From DASYTH01 sp035762905 (GTDB lineage Bacteria; Actinomycetota; Actinomycetes; Mycobacteriales; Pseudonocardiaceae): a stretch of DNA of 51,092 nt. Location of the stretch: positions 1-51,092 of the forward strand of contig NZ_DASUCC010000085.1 in NCBI RefSeq assembly GCF_035762905.1, in the 5' to 3' direction. Below are positions 40,847-51,092 of this stretch, one piece after another (within the stretch, counting starts at the first letter, position 1; each line of letters begins with the position of its first letter). The notes under the pieces were generated by a model. The model made no database searches and had not been told where the DNA came from. It saw nothing but the letters and a program-made list of their open reading frames with translations. A program made the position numbers and the translations under genes.

Positions 40847-41686
40847 GTGCAACCCTTCGATGTCAAGCAGCCGAACAGGCCAACCAGGGACAGCGCCGTC
40901 GAAGACCAGTACGAGGGTGCCGCGGCGGCCGCCGGATACGCCGCCGCGCACGACGGGTGGGGGGCCACCGCGCGGTTCTTCCACTCCCGGCTGCATGCGG
41001 TGCTCGCGGCCATCGCCGAGTGTCCCGGCGGGGAGTTGATCGATGTGGGGTGCGGTCCGGGCATGCTGGTCCAGCGCCTGCTGGACACCCGCCCGGCCGA
41101 TTTCAAGATCACCGCGTGCGACCTGTCGCCGGCCATGGTGGCCGCCGCGGCCGCCCGCGCCGGGGACGCCGGCGTGCACACCATGGTGGCGCGGATCGAG
41201 GATCTGCCGGTCCCGGACGGCGGCTTCGACGTGGTGCTCGCGATGGGTGTGCTCGAGTACGCAGATGCCGACCAGGGTTTGCGGGAATTGGCTCGCATCG
41301 TTCGGCCGAATGGCTTAGTTCTGGTGACGATGCTCAACCCGCGCAGCATTTACCGGTTGTTCGAATGGTCCATCTGGTGGCCGGCGCTGCGCCTACTCGG
41401 CCGATTGGAGAAATTGGTCGGCGTGCCGGTGGCAAAACGCCACGGCGCGCCCATCACCGGAATCCGCGCATACTCCCGCCGGGCGCTGTGCGGCAAACTG
41501 CGTGATCTCGGCCTGCGCCCCGAGGACGTCGTCTACTTCGACCTCACCCCGGTCCCGCCCCCGTTCGACCGCGTGGTGCGCAAGTTCTCCCGCCGGTGGC
41601 GCGCCCACCCCGAGCGGACCGCGACCCGCGGCCTGCGGCGCTGGATGGGTACCGCCTACCTGGTCACGGCCCGCCGAACTCCCTGA
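40847..41686 (+). CDS. Class I SAM-dependent methyltransferase
   Basis: 279 residues of methyltransferase fold. Motif I is LIDVGCGPGM (residues 64-73), motif II/post-I is ACDLSPAMVAAA, and FDVVLAMGVLEYAD and RPNGLVLVTMLNP are motifs IV to VI. The C-terminal part carries a hydrophobic/aromatic helix (FEWSIWWPALRLLGRL) that may hold a lipid or membrane substrate. GTG at 40847 has gaggag upstream. It ends in a strong double hairpin. Confidence 0.88.
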   Translation: MQPFDVKQPNRPTRDSAVEDQYEGAAAAAGYAAAHDGWGATARFFHSRLHAVLAAIAECPGGELIDVGCGPGMLVQRLLDTRPADFKITACDLSPAMVAAAAARAGDAGVHTMVARIEDLPVPDGGFDVVLAMGVLEYADADQGLRELARIVRPNGLVLVTMLNPRSIYRLFEWSIWWPALRLLGRLEKLVGVPVAKRHGAPITGIRAYSRRALCGKLRDLGLRPEDVVYFDLTPVPPPFDRVVRKFSRRWRAHPERTATRGLRRWMGTAYLVTARRTP

Positions 41687-41707
41687 CCCCGCAGGGAGTT
41701 TCGGCGG
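41671..41707. terminator. Hairpin at the end of the methyltransferase gene
   Basis: Stem CCGCCGAACTCCCTG with a 6-base loop and a single bulged T in the 3' arm. It overlaps the last codons and stop of the methyltransferase gene. Confidence 0.6.
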
Positions 41708-41713
41708 GCTGCA

Positions 41714-41746
41714 GGTTGGGGCGGGCGGCACGCGCCCGCCCCAACC
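41714..41746. terminator. Strong bidirectional terminator
   Basis: A perfect 14-base-pair stem GGTTGGGGCGGGCG with a 5-base loop GCACG lies between the convergent methyltransferase and hemerythrin genes. It should stop transcription in both directions. Confidence 0.75.
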
Positions 41747-41756
41747 GAACCTCGGG

Positions 41757-42317
41757 TCAGACCTTGCGGCCGGTGAGCGCGTCCCGCAGCCGGTCGATCA
41801 GCCCGACGCCCGGCGCCAGGACCAGGTTGGCCGGCGGCGTGTCCGGCGCGGCGGGATGCGGCCGGGTCGGCGCGATCTTCTTCGCGGCCAGCACCCGCTC
41901 GCCCAGCTTCGACAGTTCCTCGGCCGAGCAAGTCTCGCGCAGCCGGGGGAGCAGCTTGGTCTCCTCCTCCTCGAGGTGGTGCCGCACGTCGTGGATCAGC
42001 TTGAGCACCATCTCCTCGAACCGGGGGTCGGACGGCTGGATGTCCTCCAGCGCCTTCATGCCGTCCTCGGCCTCGTTGTGCTCGGCGATCTCGTGATCGA
42101 CGATCTCGTCCCCGTCCGGCAGCGCCTTGCGGGCCGCCGGATACATGAACATCTCCTCGGCCACCGCGTGCCGCATCAGCTCGGCGATCAGGTGATCGAG
42201 CAGATCCCGTCGGTCCTGCTCGGTGCCACCGAACATCTCCAACTCGGCGAACACCTTCTCGAACTCCCGGTGGTCCGCCAGGATCACGTCGATCAGGTCG
42301 GTCCGTTCCGTCGTCAT
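41757..42317 (-). CDS. Hemerythrin HHE-domain protein
   Basis: 186 residues of four-helix bundle. Iron-ligand histidines appear in ADHREFE, RHAVAEEMFMYP, DHEIAEHNEAE and HDVRHHLEEEETKLLP. A Pro/Ala-rich tail of about 50 residues follows. Such proteins sense oxygen, NO or H2O2. ATG at 42317 has a gaggaagg site and overlaps the TPP-enzyme stop by four bases, so the two are co-translated. Confidence 0.88.
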   Translation of the reverse strand: MTTERTDLIDVILADHREFEKVFAELEMFGGTEQDRRDLLDHLIAELMRHAVAEEMFMYPAARKALPDGDEIVDHEIAEHNEAEDGMKALEDIQPSDPRFEEMVLKLIHDVRHHLEEEETKLLPRLRETCSAEELSKLGERVLAAKKIAPTRPHPAAPDTPPANLVLAPGVGLIDRLRDALTGRKV

Positions 42318-43897
42318 CTTCCTTCCTCCCAACAGTGCACGTCGAGCACGACCGGACAGTCCGCGCTCAGTGCGTCTGCCCAAGCCATACCCAGATCCGT
42401 GGCGTTCTCAACGTCGAACCCGCCGAGACCAAGCTCTCGGGCGAACACCGCGTACGACACGTCCGTCCGCGGCTCCCCCGGAACCTGGTTGAGATCGTTG
42501 TGCAGCACGCAGATCACGCACCTGGGGTCGGTCCATTCGGACCAGTAGCGCTGGATGGTGATCAGTTCGGTCAGCCCGTTCAGCCGCATCGCCCCGGCGC
42601 CGACCAGCGCCACCACCGGGCGGTCCGGGTGGGCGAACTTCGCCCCGATCGCATACGGCACACCGCATCCCGTGATCGCCAGGGTGCCGGACAGCGAGCC
42701 GCGCATCCCCGCGCGCATCCGTAGGTCGCGCGCGTACCAACTGGCCGGCAAGCCGGAGTCGGCGGTCACGATCAGGTCGTCCGGCGCCCGTTCGGACAGC
42801 TCCCACACGGTTCGCATCGGGTTCACCGGGTCCGCACCGGTCAGCGCCGCGCTGCGCATGGTCCGCCACCACTGGGCCACATCGGACTCGATTCGCCGCC
42901 GCCAACCGCGGTCGGTCTTGCGCTCCAGCAACGGAATCAGCGCGCCCAGCGTCTCCCGGGCGTCGCCGATCAGGTTCACCTCGGTGGGATAACGCATTCC
43001 GATGACCCGGGCGTCGATGTCGATCTGCACCCCGCGGGCGGTGCCGTACCCGGGCAGGAACTGCGGGTACGGGAAGTTCGAGCCGACGATCAGCAGCGTG
43101 TCGCAGTCGCGCATCAGCCCGGAACTCGGCCGGGTACCGAGCAAACCGATGGACCCGGTCACGTACGGCAGCTCGTCCGGCAGCACATCCTTGCCCAGCA
43201 ACGCCTTTGCAACGCCTGCGCCGGTCACCTCGGCGACCTCGCGCAGCTCGGCGGCGGCGTCCCTGGCACCCTGGCCGATCAGCATGGCCACCTTCGATCC
43301 GGCGTTGAGCACCTGGGCCGCTCGCTCGATCTCCCCGGCCGGCGGCACGACCACAGCGCGGGCCGGGCCGGGCGGCCCGGGCTGGAGCCCGGGGCCCGGC
43401 GGCGGATACGGCTCGGCCTGCAGTCGGGCCGGAATGATCAGGGCAACCGGCTCGCGCTGCGCAAGGGCCGCCCGCATCGCCCGGTCCACCGCGGTGGGCA
43501 CCTCGGCGGCCGCGGTCAGCTCGATCAGCGCCATGCTGGCCACGTCGGCGTACAGCGCCTGCAGGTTGACCTCCTGGGCGCCGCGCGCGGTCGCGCCGAT
43601 GATCGCCACCAGCGGCACGTGGTCGAGTTTGGCGTCGTAGAGCCCGTTGAGCAGGTGGATCGCGCCCGGTCCGGACGTGGCCAGGCAGACCCCCACCCGG
43701 CCGGAGAACTTGGCGTAGCCGACCGCGGCCATCGCCGACATCTCCTCGTGCCGGGCCTGCACGAACCGCGGCGCGCCGGCCGTGGCCCCGAACGCGTCCA
43801 GCAGGTGACTGATCCCGTCGCCGGGAAAGGCGAAGACCAGCTCGACGTCCCATTCCCGCAGTCGCCGCACCACGAGGTCGGCGACGGTCTCGGACAT
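42314..43897 (-). CDS. TPP-dependent enzyme of the pyruvate oxidase/acetolactate synthase type, lacking the GDG aspartate
   Basis: 527 residues in three domains: PYR (FAFPGDGISHLLDAFG; catalytic Glu51 in RHEEMSAM), central FAD-like domain and PP domain. In the PP domain the usual GDGAM is GAGAM (residues 433-437, codon GCC at 42596-42598), which removes the Asp that coordinates Mg2+. The following TPP loop LHNDLNQV is shortened from the usual HNNDLNQV. The enzyme may be inactive or use a different metal contact. It is upstream of the hemerythrin gene and overlaps it. Confidence 0.88.
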   Translation of the reverse strand: MSETVADLVVRRLREWDVELVFAFPGDGISHLLDAFGATAGAPRFVQARHEEMSAMAAVGYAKFSGRVGVCLATSGPGAIHLLNGLYDAKLDHVPLVAIIGATARGAQEVNLQALYADVASMALIELTAAAEVPTAVDRAMRAALAQREPVALIIPARLQAEPYPPPGPGLQPGPPGPARAVVVPPAGEIERAAQVLNAGSKVAMLIGQGARDAAAELREVAEVTGAGVAKALLGKDVLPDELPYVTGSIGLLGTRPSSGLMRDCDTLLIVGSNFPYPQFLPGYGTARGVQIDIDARVIGMRYPTEVNLIGDARETLGALIPLLERKTDRGWRRRIESDVAQWWRTMRSAALTGADPVNPMRTVWELSERAPDDLIVTADSGLPASWYARDLRMRAGMRGSLSGTLAITGCGVPYAIGAKFAHPDRPVVALVGAGAMRLNGLTELITIQRYWSEWTDPRCVICVLHNDLNQVPGEPRTDVSYAVFARELGLGGFDVENATDLGMAWADALSADCPVVLDVHCWEEGR

Positions 43898-44016
43898 GAG
43901 TTCCTCCCGGGTCCGGGTTACCCGGGGTCTCCCACCCGAACCACGGGGTTTGTCCGCCCACCGTGCCGGGTACGGCCAAGGAGCCTGAACTGGAAAAACG
44001 ATGGCGGGAGGACGAG

Positions 44017-44436
44017 ATGACCACCGCTAGGGACATCATGACCGCGAACCCCACGTGCGTCCGGACCAGCGACACGGTGCTGGACGCGGCCCGCCGGATG
44101 GCCGAGGAGTCGATCGGCGCGCTGCCCGTGTGCGGCGAGGACAACCGGCTCAAGGGGATGCTCACCGACCGGGACATCGTGGTGAAGGTGCTGGCCGAGG
44201 GGAAGGACCCGCGGGCCATGCACGCCGGCGAGGTGCCGCACGAGCCCGTTGTGACCGTGCGGGCCGACGACGACGTCGCCACCGTGCTGCAGACGATGAA
44301 GCAACACCAGGTGCGTCGGGTGCCAGTGCTCGATGAACAACAGCAACTGGTCGGTATCGTGGCGCAGGCCGACATCGCTCGGACCCAGCCGGACGCACAG
44401 GTCGGAGACCTGGTCGAAGCCGTATCGAACGAGTGA
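44017..44436 (+). CDS. CBS-domain pair protein
   Basis: 139 residues with two CBS repeats (about 7-62 and 72-130): ESIGALPVCGEDNRLKGMLTDRDIV, with VRRVPVLDEQQQLVGIVAQADI in the second. Such stand-alone Bateman modules bind adenosine nucleotides and regulate partners. ATG 44017 has a ggagg site. Divergent from the TPP gene. Confidence 0.9.
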   Translation: MTTARDIMTANPTCVRTSDTVLDAARRMAEESIGALPVCGEDNRLKGMLTDRDIVVKVLAEGKDPRAMHAGEVPHEPVVTVRADDDVATVLQTMKQHQVRRVPVLDEQQQLVGIVAQADIARTQPDAQVGDLVEAVSNE

Positions 44437-44509
44437 TGAACGACAGGCCCTGTATTACCCCAAACGAATGGTGTCACCTGGGAGTATCGTGACTCTGGGT
44501 GGTGAGGTC

Positions 44510-45427
44510 ATGGGTGGAACGAACGGGGTCGGCTTCGTGCACCCCGCGCTGTTCTACCGCGGCCTCGACGATTACCTGGCCGGCGTCGGCGGATTCCTGC
44601 GCGCCGGCCTGGACGCCGGGGAGCCGGCGCTCGCCTCGGTGCCCCCCGAGCGGCTCGGGCCGCTGCGCGAGTACCTCGGACCAGCGGCCGACCGGGTCAC
44701 CCTGCTGAACATGGCCGAGGTGGGCCGCAACCCGGGCCGGATCATGACCGCGCTCACCGATTTCGCCGCTGGCCGGGGTGCCGGCCGAGCCAGGCTGGTC
44801 GGCGAGCCGATCTGGGCCACCCGCACGGCGGGGGAGATCCGCGAGGCCACCCGGCACGAGGCGCTGATCAACCTGGCGTTCGCCGGCGTTGCGGTCACCA
44901 TCCTGTGCCCGTACGACCTGACCGGACTGCCTCCGGACGTGCTCGCCGACGCCACCCGCACGCACCCGGTGCTGTGGTCCGACGGGCAGGAGAAGCCCAG
45001 CCCCGACTACCTGGACCCGATCGCCGTCGCCGCCCGCTGCGACCTGCTCGACACGGCGCCAGAGCACGCCGAACGCCGCGAGTTCGACCGGCGCAGCCTG
45101 GTCCCCACCCGCGCCCGGGCCGAGGAGTTCGCCCGCACCGTCGGCGGGCTGTCCGCCGAGCGCAGCGTCGACGTCAAGCTCGCCGTGGGAGAGGCGGTCG
45201 CCAACGCCATCCGGCACGGCGGCGGTCGCGGCATCCTTTCCTTATGGCGAAACGGATCCGGCGTGGTTGCCGAGATCTGGGACGGCGGCAGGCTGGCCGA
45301 CCCGCTGGCCGGCAGGCGCCGCCCGGCAAGCTCCGCCGCCGGCGGCCGCGGCCTGTGGATGATCCACCAACTCTGCGACCTGGTCGAGTTCGCTCCCGGC
45401 GCCGTCCGCCTCCACCTGTCGGACTAG
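44510..45427 (+). CDS. MEDS-domain anti-sigma-type ATPase/sensor kinase
   Basis: 305 residues. An N-terminal MEDS domain (methanogen/methylotroph DcmR sensory; GFVHPALFYRGLDDYLAG, about 6-160) is followed by a RsbW-like HATPase (about 200-300): N-box VKLAVGEAVANAIRHG, D-box VAEIWDGG and GGRGLWMIHQLCD. This layout regulates anti-sigma-factor antagonists in actinobacterial stress systems. ATG at 44510 has a ggtgag site; GTG 44489 and ATG 44468 are in-frame alternatives. Confidence 0.85.
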   Translation: MGGTNGVGFVHPALFYRGLDDYLAGVGGFLRAGLDAGEPALASVPPERLGPLREYLGPAADRVTLLNMAEVGRNPGRIMTALTDFAAGRGAGRARLVGEPIWATRTAGEIREATRHEALINLAFAGVAVTILCPYDLTGLPPDVLADATRTHPVLWSDGQEKPSPDYLDPIAVAARCDLLDTAPEHAERREFDRRSLVPTRARAEEFARTVGGLSAERSVDVKLAVGEAVANAIRHGGGRGILSLWRNGSGVVAEIWDGGRLADPLAGRRRPASSAAGGRGLWMIHQLCDLVEFAPGAVRLHLSD

Positions 45428-45483
45428 TAGAGCCTGGTTCCGAGATCATCGTGTGAAGGTCTAGGCCCCACCAACGTAATCTC

Positions 45484-45554
45484 AGGGGCACCGGGCGGCA
45501 CCCAGCCACAATCGATCCGCCAACCGCACTTCCGCTGGAACGCAACGACAGCAG

Positions 45555-45566
<12 letters not shown>
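45484..45566 (-). repeat. Dispersed repeat copy B, carries the stop codon of the hybrid kinase
   Basis: Inverted copy of the repeat at 8510-8590. Read on the minus strand it starts at the same ctccggaattaactgctg, giving Leu-Arg-Asn-stop, the same as in mceF. It then extends into the intergenic DNA after the kinase gene. Confidence 0.75.
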
Positions 45567-49313
<3,747 letters not shown>

Positions 49314-49384
49314 GGTGCCCTCCCGGTAGACCGATATCGGGCCTCCAGCCTCCCATGCTTGGTGGCGATCGGCACTGACTCGGT

Positions 49385-49390
49385 TAGGCT
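49385..49390 (+). promoter_or_regulatory. Possible -10 element for the SpoIIE-type gene
   Basis: TAGGCT in ggttaggctacgac, about 50 bases before the GTG start at 49438. A -35-like TTGGTG lies 20 bases further upstream, which is longer than ideal. Confidence 0.3.
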
Positions 49391-49437
49391 ACGACTGACC
49401 GGGGTCTGTGACGGTCGGGAGGTTCGGATGAGGCGGC

Positions 49438-50742
49438 GTGCATAGGGCCGAGCCGGCTGCCGCCCGGCCGAACGCCGACGAACGGGACGTCGGCGAGGCT
49501 TGGTTTCTGTCTTTCCTCGCCGATGCCGGCGGTCGTCTGGTGGGTACCTTCGACCTCGACTCGGCGGCGACCATGGTGGTCGAGTTGGCCGTGCCGACCC
49601 TCGCCGACTGTGCCGTCCTGGTTCTTCCGGATGTCCGCGGCCGCCTGGACTGGTGGCGCTGGTCGCGCGGCCGGTGCACCCGCGGCCGGATCCGCCGGCC
49701 CACGGTCGACGCCGCCCCCACCCTGACCGCCGGTCTTGACGGCCTGAAGCGGGTCGGCATCATGCCCCCGGCCGAGGTCGAGGCGCTGCCGCCCGCGTTC
49801 GCCGAACCCCTGATGCGCTACCCCGACGTGGCCGTCGTGTCCCTGCCCGCCGTGGCCGACGCCCCGCCGCCCGGTGTCCTCCTGCTCGCCCGCCCGGAAC
49901 CCCCCCAACCGCTGCATTCGGCCGAGACCGAAGCCCGGACCGTGGCCGAGTTCGCCGAACGGGTGAGCCGCGCCGTCCACGGCGCCGCCGAGTTCGACCG
50001 CCACCGCGCCGCCTCCATCGAGCTGCAGAGCACCCTGCGCCCGCCCGCCCTCCCGGTCCTCCCCGGCGTCCGCCTCTCGGCGATCTACCGCCCCGCCGCC
50101 GGCCCGGTCGACGTCGGCGGCGACTTCTACGACCTGCACCCCCAACCCGACGGCAGCACCCTGTTCACCCTCGGCGACGTCTGCGGCAACGGCGCCGAAG
50201 CCGCCGCCCTCAGCGGCCGCGTCCGCCACGCCCTAGCCGCCCTCCGCCTGGTCGAAAACGACCCACTCACCCTCCTCACCCTCCTCAACCAGGCCCTCCT
50301 CGGCGTATCCGGCAGCAAGTTCGCCACTGCGGTGCTGGGCACCATCACCCGCCGCAGCGGCGGCTCCCTGCACCTCCGCATGAGCTCCGGCGGCCACCCC
50401 TCCCCCCTGATCCTCCGCGCCAACGGCACCGTAGAAGTCATCGCCATCCCCGGCATGCTCGTCGGCATCATGCCCCAAGCCCAGTTCGGCGAAACCACCG
50501 TCGAACTGGCCCCCCAAGACACCTGCATCCTCTACACCGACGGCATCACCGAAGCCCGCGGCGGCGAAGACGGCGAAGAACTCTTCGGCTCCGAACGCCT
50601 CCGCACAGCCCTATCCTTCTGTCAAGGCCGCCAAGCCGACCAAGTCGCCACCCACATCGACCAAACCATCCAACACTGGTCCAACAACGCCAGCCGCGAT
50701 GACATCGCCCTCCTAGCCATCCAAAGCACCCCCACCCCCTGA
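49438..50742 (+). CDS. SpoIIE-type PP2C serine phosphatase
   Basis: 434 residues. An N-terminal part (about 1-185) has no clear domain but could be a degenerate GAF/PAS-like sensor. The PP2C SpoIIE phosphatase (about 205-430) has the metal motifs VGGDFYDL, GDVCGNG, SSGGHPSPL and YTDGITEARGG. It typically dephosphorylates an anti-sigma antagonist, opposing an RsbW-type kinase. It is divergent from the HAMP-array kinase. The 3' half has almost only C-ending codons. The GTG start has a gagg site. Confidence 0.9.
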   Translation: MHRAEPAAARPNADERDVGEAWFLSFLADAGGRLVGTFDLDSAATMVVELAVPTLADCAVLVLPDVRGRLDWWRWSRGRCTRGRIRRPTVDAAPTLTAGLDGLKRVGIMPPAEVEALPPAFAEPLMRYPDVAVVSLPAVADAPPPGVLLLARPEPPQPLHSAETEARTVAEFAERVSRAVHGAAEFDRHRAASIELQSTLRPPALPVLPGVRLSAIYRPAAGPVDVGGDFYDLHPQPDGSTLFTLGDVCGNGAEAAALSGRVRHALAALRLVENDPLTLLTLLNQALLGVSGSKFATAVLGTITRRSGGSLHLRMSSGGHPSPLILRANGTVEVIAIPGMLVGIMPQAQFGETTVELAPQDTCILYTDGITEARGGEDGEELFGSERLRTALSFCQGRQADQVATHIDQTIQHWSNNASRDDIALLAIQSTPTP

Positions 50743-50815
50743 TGCCCCGTCCCACCCCCCGCCATCCCACCCCCGCCCCACCCACCCCCATACGCTAAGC
50801 TTCCCCGGTCAACAG

Positions 50816-50887
50816 GCCCCCGTAGCTCAGGGGATAGAGCACCGCCCTCCGGAGGCGGGAGCGCAGGTTCGAATCCTGCCGGGGGCG
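50816..50887 (+). tRNA. tRNA-Arg(CCG)
   Basis: A complete cloverleaf: acceptor GCCCCCG/CGGGGGC, D-arm GCTC/GAGC, anticodon stem CCGCC/GGCGG with loop CTCCGGA (anticodon CCG, codon CGG), 4-base variable loop, and T-arm GCAGG/CCTGC with TTCGAAT. The discriminator is G. CCA is not encoded. The length is 72 bases. Confidence 0.95.
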
Positions 50888-50933
50888 CCTTCTCGATGAT
50901 CGGTCGGATCCTGGCTCTGCAGGGCCCCGGGCC

Positions 50934-51092
50934 TCAGGGAGCCGCAGGAAGCGCACGCTTGTGCTGTGTGATCGCGTAGGCGCGCTCGATCACCTCGCGG
51001 GCCTCCCGGCTGACCGGCTCGCCCGTGAGATAGGCATCGATCTCCTCGTAGGTGACGCCGTACGCCGTCTCGTCCGGCAGCTGCGGCCGGTC
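50934..51092 (-). CDS. nadE: NH3-dependent NAD+ synthetase, C-terminal part
   Basis: The last 52 residues run from the window edge to TGA. LPDETAYGVTYEEIDAYLTG and the ending ITQHKRALPAAP match the C-terminus of the ammonia-dependent NadE (GVTYDxIDxYL and HKRxLP). The enzyme amidates deamido-NAD. The N-terminal part lies beyond the window. Confidence 0.88.
   Translation of the reverse strand, partial: DRPQLPDETAYGVTYEEIDAYLTGEPVSREAREVIERAYAITQHKRALPAAP

Overview
The window is high-GC actinobacterial chromosome. The evidence is a complete mce lipid-import operon, a relative of the mycothiol-dependent nitroreductase Rv2466c, an ESX-type WXG protein beside a YbaB-like protein, frequent GTG starts and strongly G/C-ending codons. 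The gene content suits a Pseudonocardiaceae-like mycelial actinomycete. That placement is inference, and I cannot name a genus or species.

Layout. (1) 0-8.5 kb: an eight-gene mce operon, yrbEA-yrbEB-mceA-B-C-D-E-F, in which nearly every junction overlaps by 1-4 bases. (2) 8.6-11.5 kb: a signalling operon with two membrane sensor kinases, the second degenerate, and a NarL/LuxR response regulator. (3) 11.6-13.3 kb: a YbaB-like protein and a large WXG/ESX-like protein. (4) 13.3-18.8 kb: a reductase-deaminase fusion in reversed RibD order, divergent from an ABC exporter, then a secreted Ntn-hydrolase acylase. (5) 18.8-29.9 kb: mostly single or paired metabolic genes. They are MBL hydrolase, SIS protein, tandem GNAT, double-META lipoprotein, histidine phosphatase, an HTH regulator with an unrecognised C-terminal domain, DinB, HIT, an AlkZ-like protein, an LLM flavin oxidoreductase, and a MarR-controlled DHA2 efflux pump. 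(6) 29.9-33.0 kb: a patch of less biased base composition with an XRE-TPR regulator overlapping an EpiD/PPCDC-like flavoprotein, then hairpins and 21-base tandem repeats. (7) 33.0-40.6 kb: quinone oxidoreductase, a second MarR/DHA2 pair with a frame break at its junction, a DsbA-like nitroreductase relative, an APH-like kinase with DUF6285, a Rieske oxygenase coupled to a membrane-anchored FtsX-type extracellular domain, and a KduD-like dehydrogenase. (8) 40.8-50.7 kb: a methyltransferase, then redox and stress signalling genes: hemerythrin with a TPP enzyme, a CBS protein, a MEDS/anti-sigma-type ATPase, a 1252-residue hybrid kinase with a HAMP array, and a SpoIIE-type phosphatase. (9) The right edge has tRNA-Arg(CCG) and the 3' end of nadE.

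How the genes work together. The mce operon should build one envelope import complex; no MceG/MlaF ATPase is encoded in the window. The last 10 kb looks like a stress module in which a cytosolic HAMP-array kinase and a PP2C phosphatase, transcribed divergently, could feed partner-switching control together with the MEDS-ATPase.

Most unusual signals: an inverted pair of about 80-base repeats 37 kb apart that supplies the last codons and stop of two unrelated genes (mceF and the hybrid kinase); a G6 tract that puts a well-placed start out of frame with the second efflux pump; a perfect CRP/GlxR-type palindrome at 25256-25271; a ribosome-site-masking hairpin before the first efflux pump; and a TPP enzyme lacking its metal-binding aspartate. 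All calls come from reading the sequence; no database search was run.
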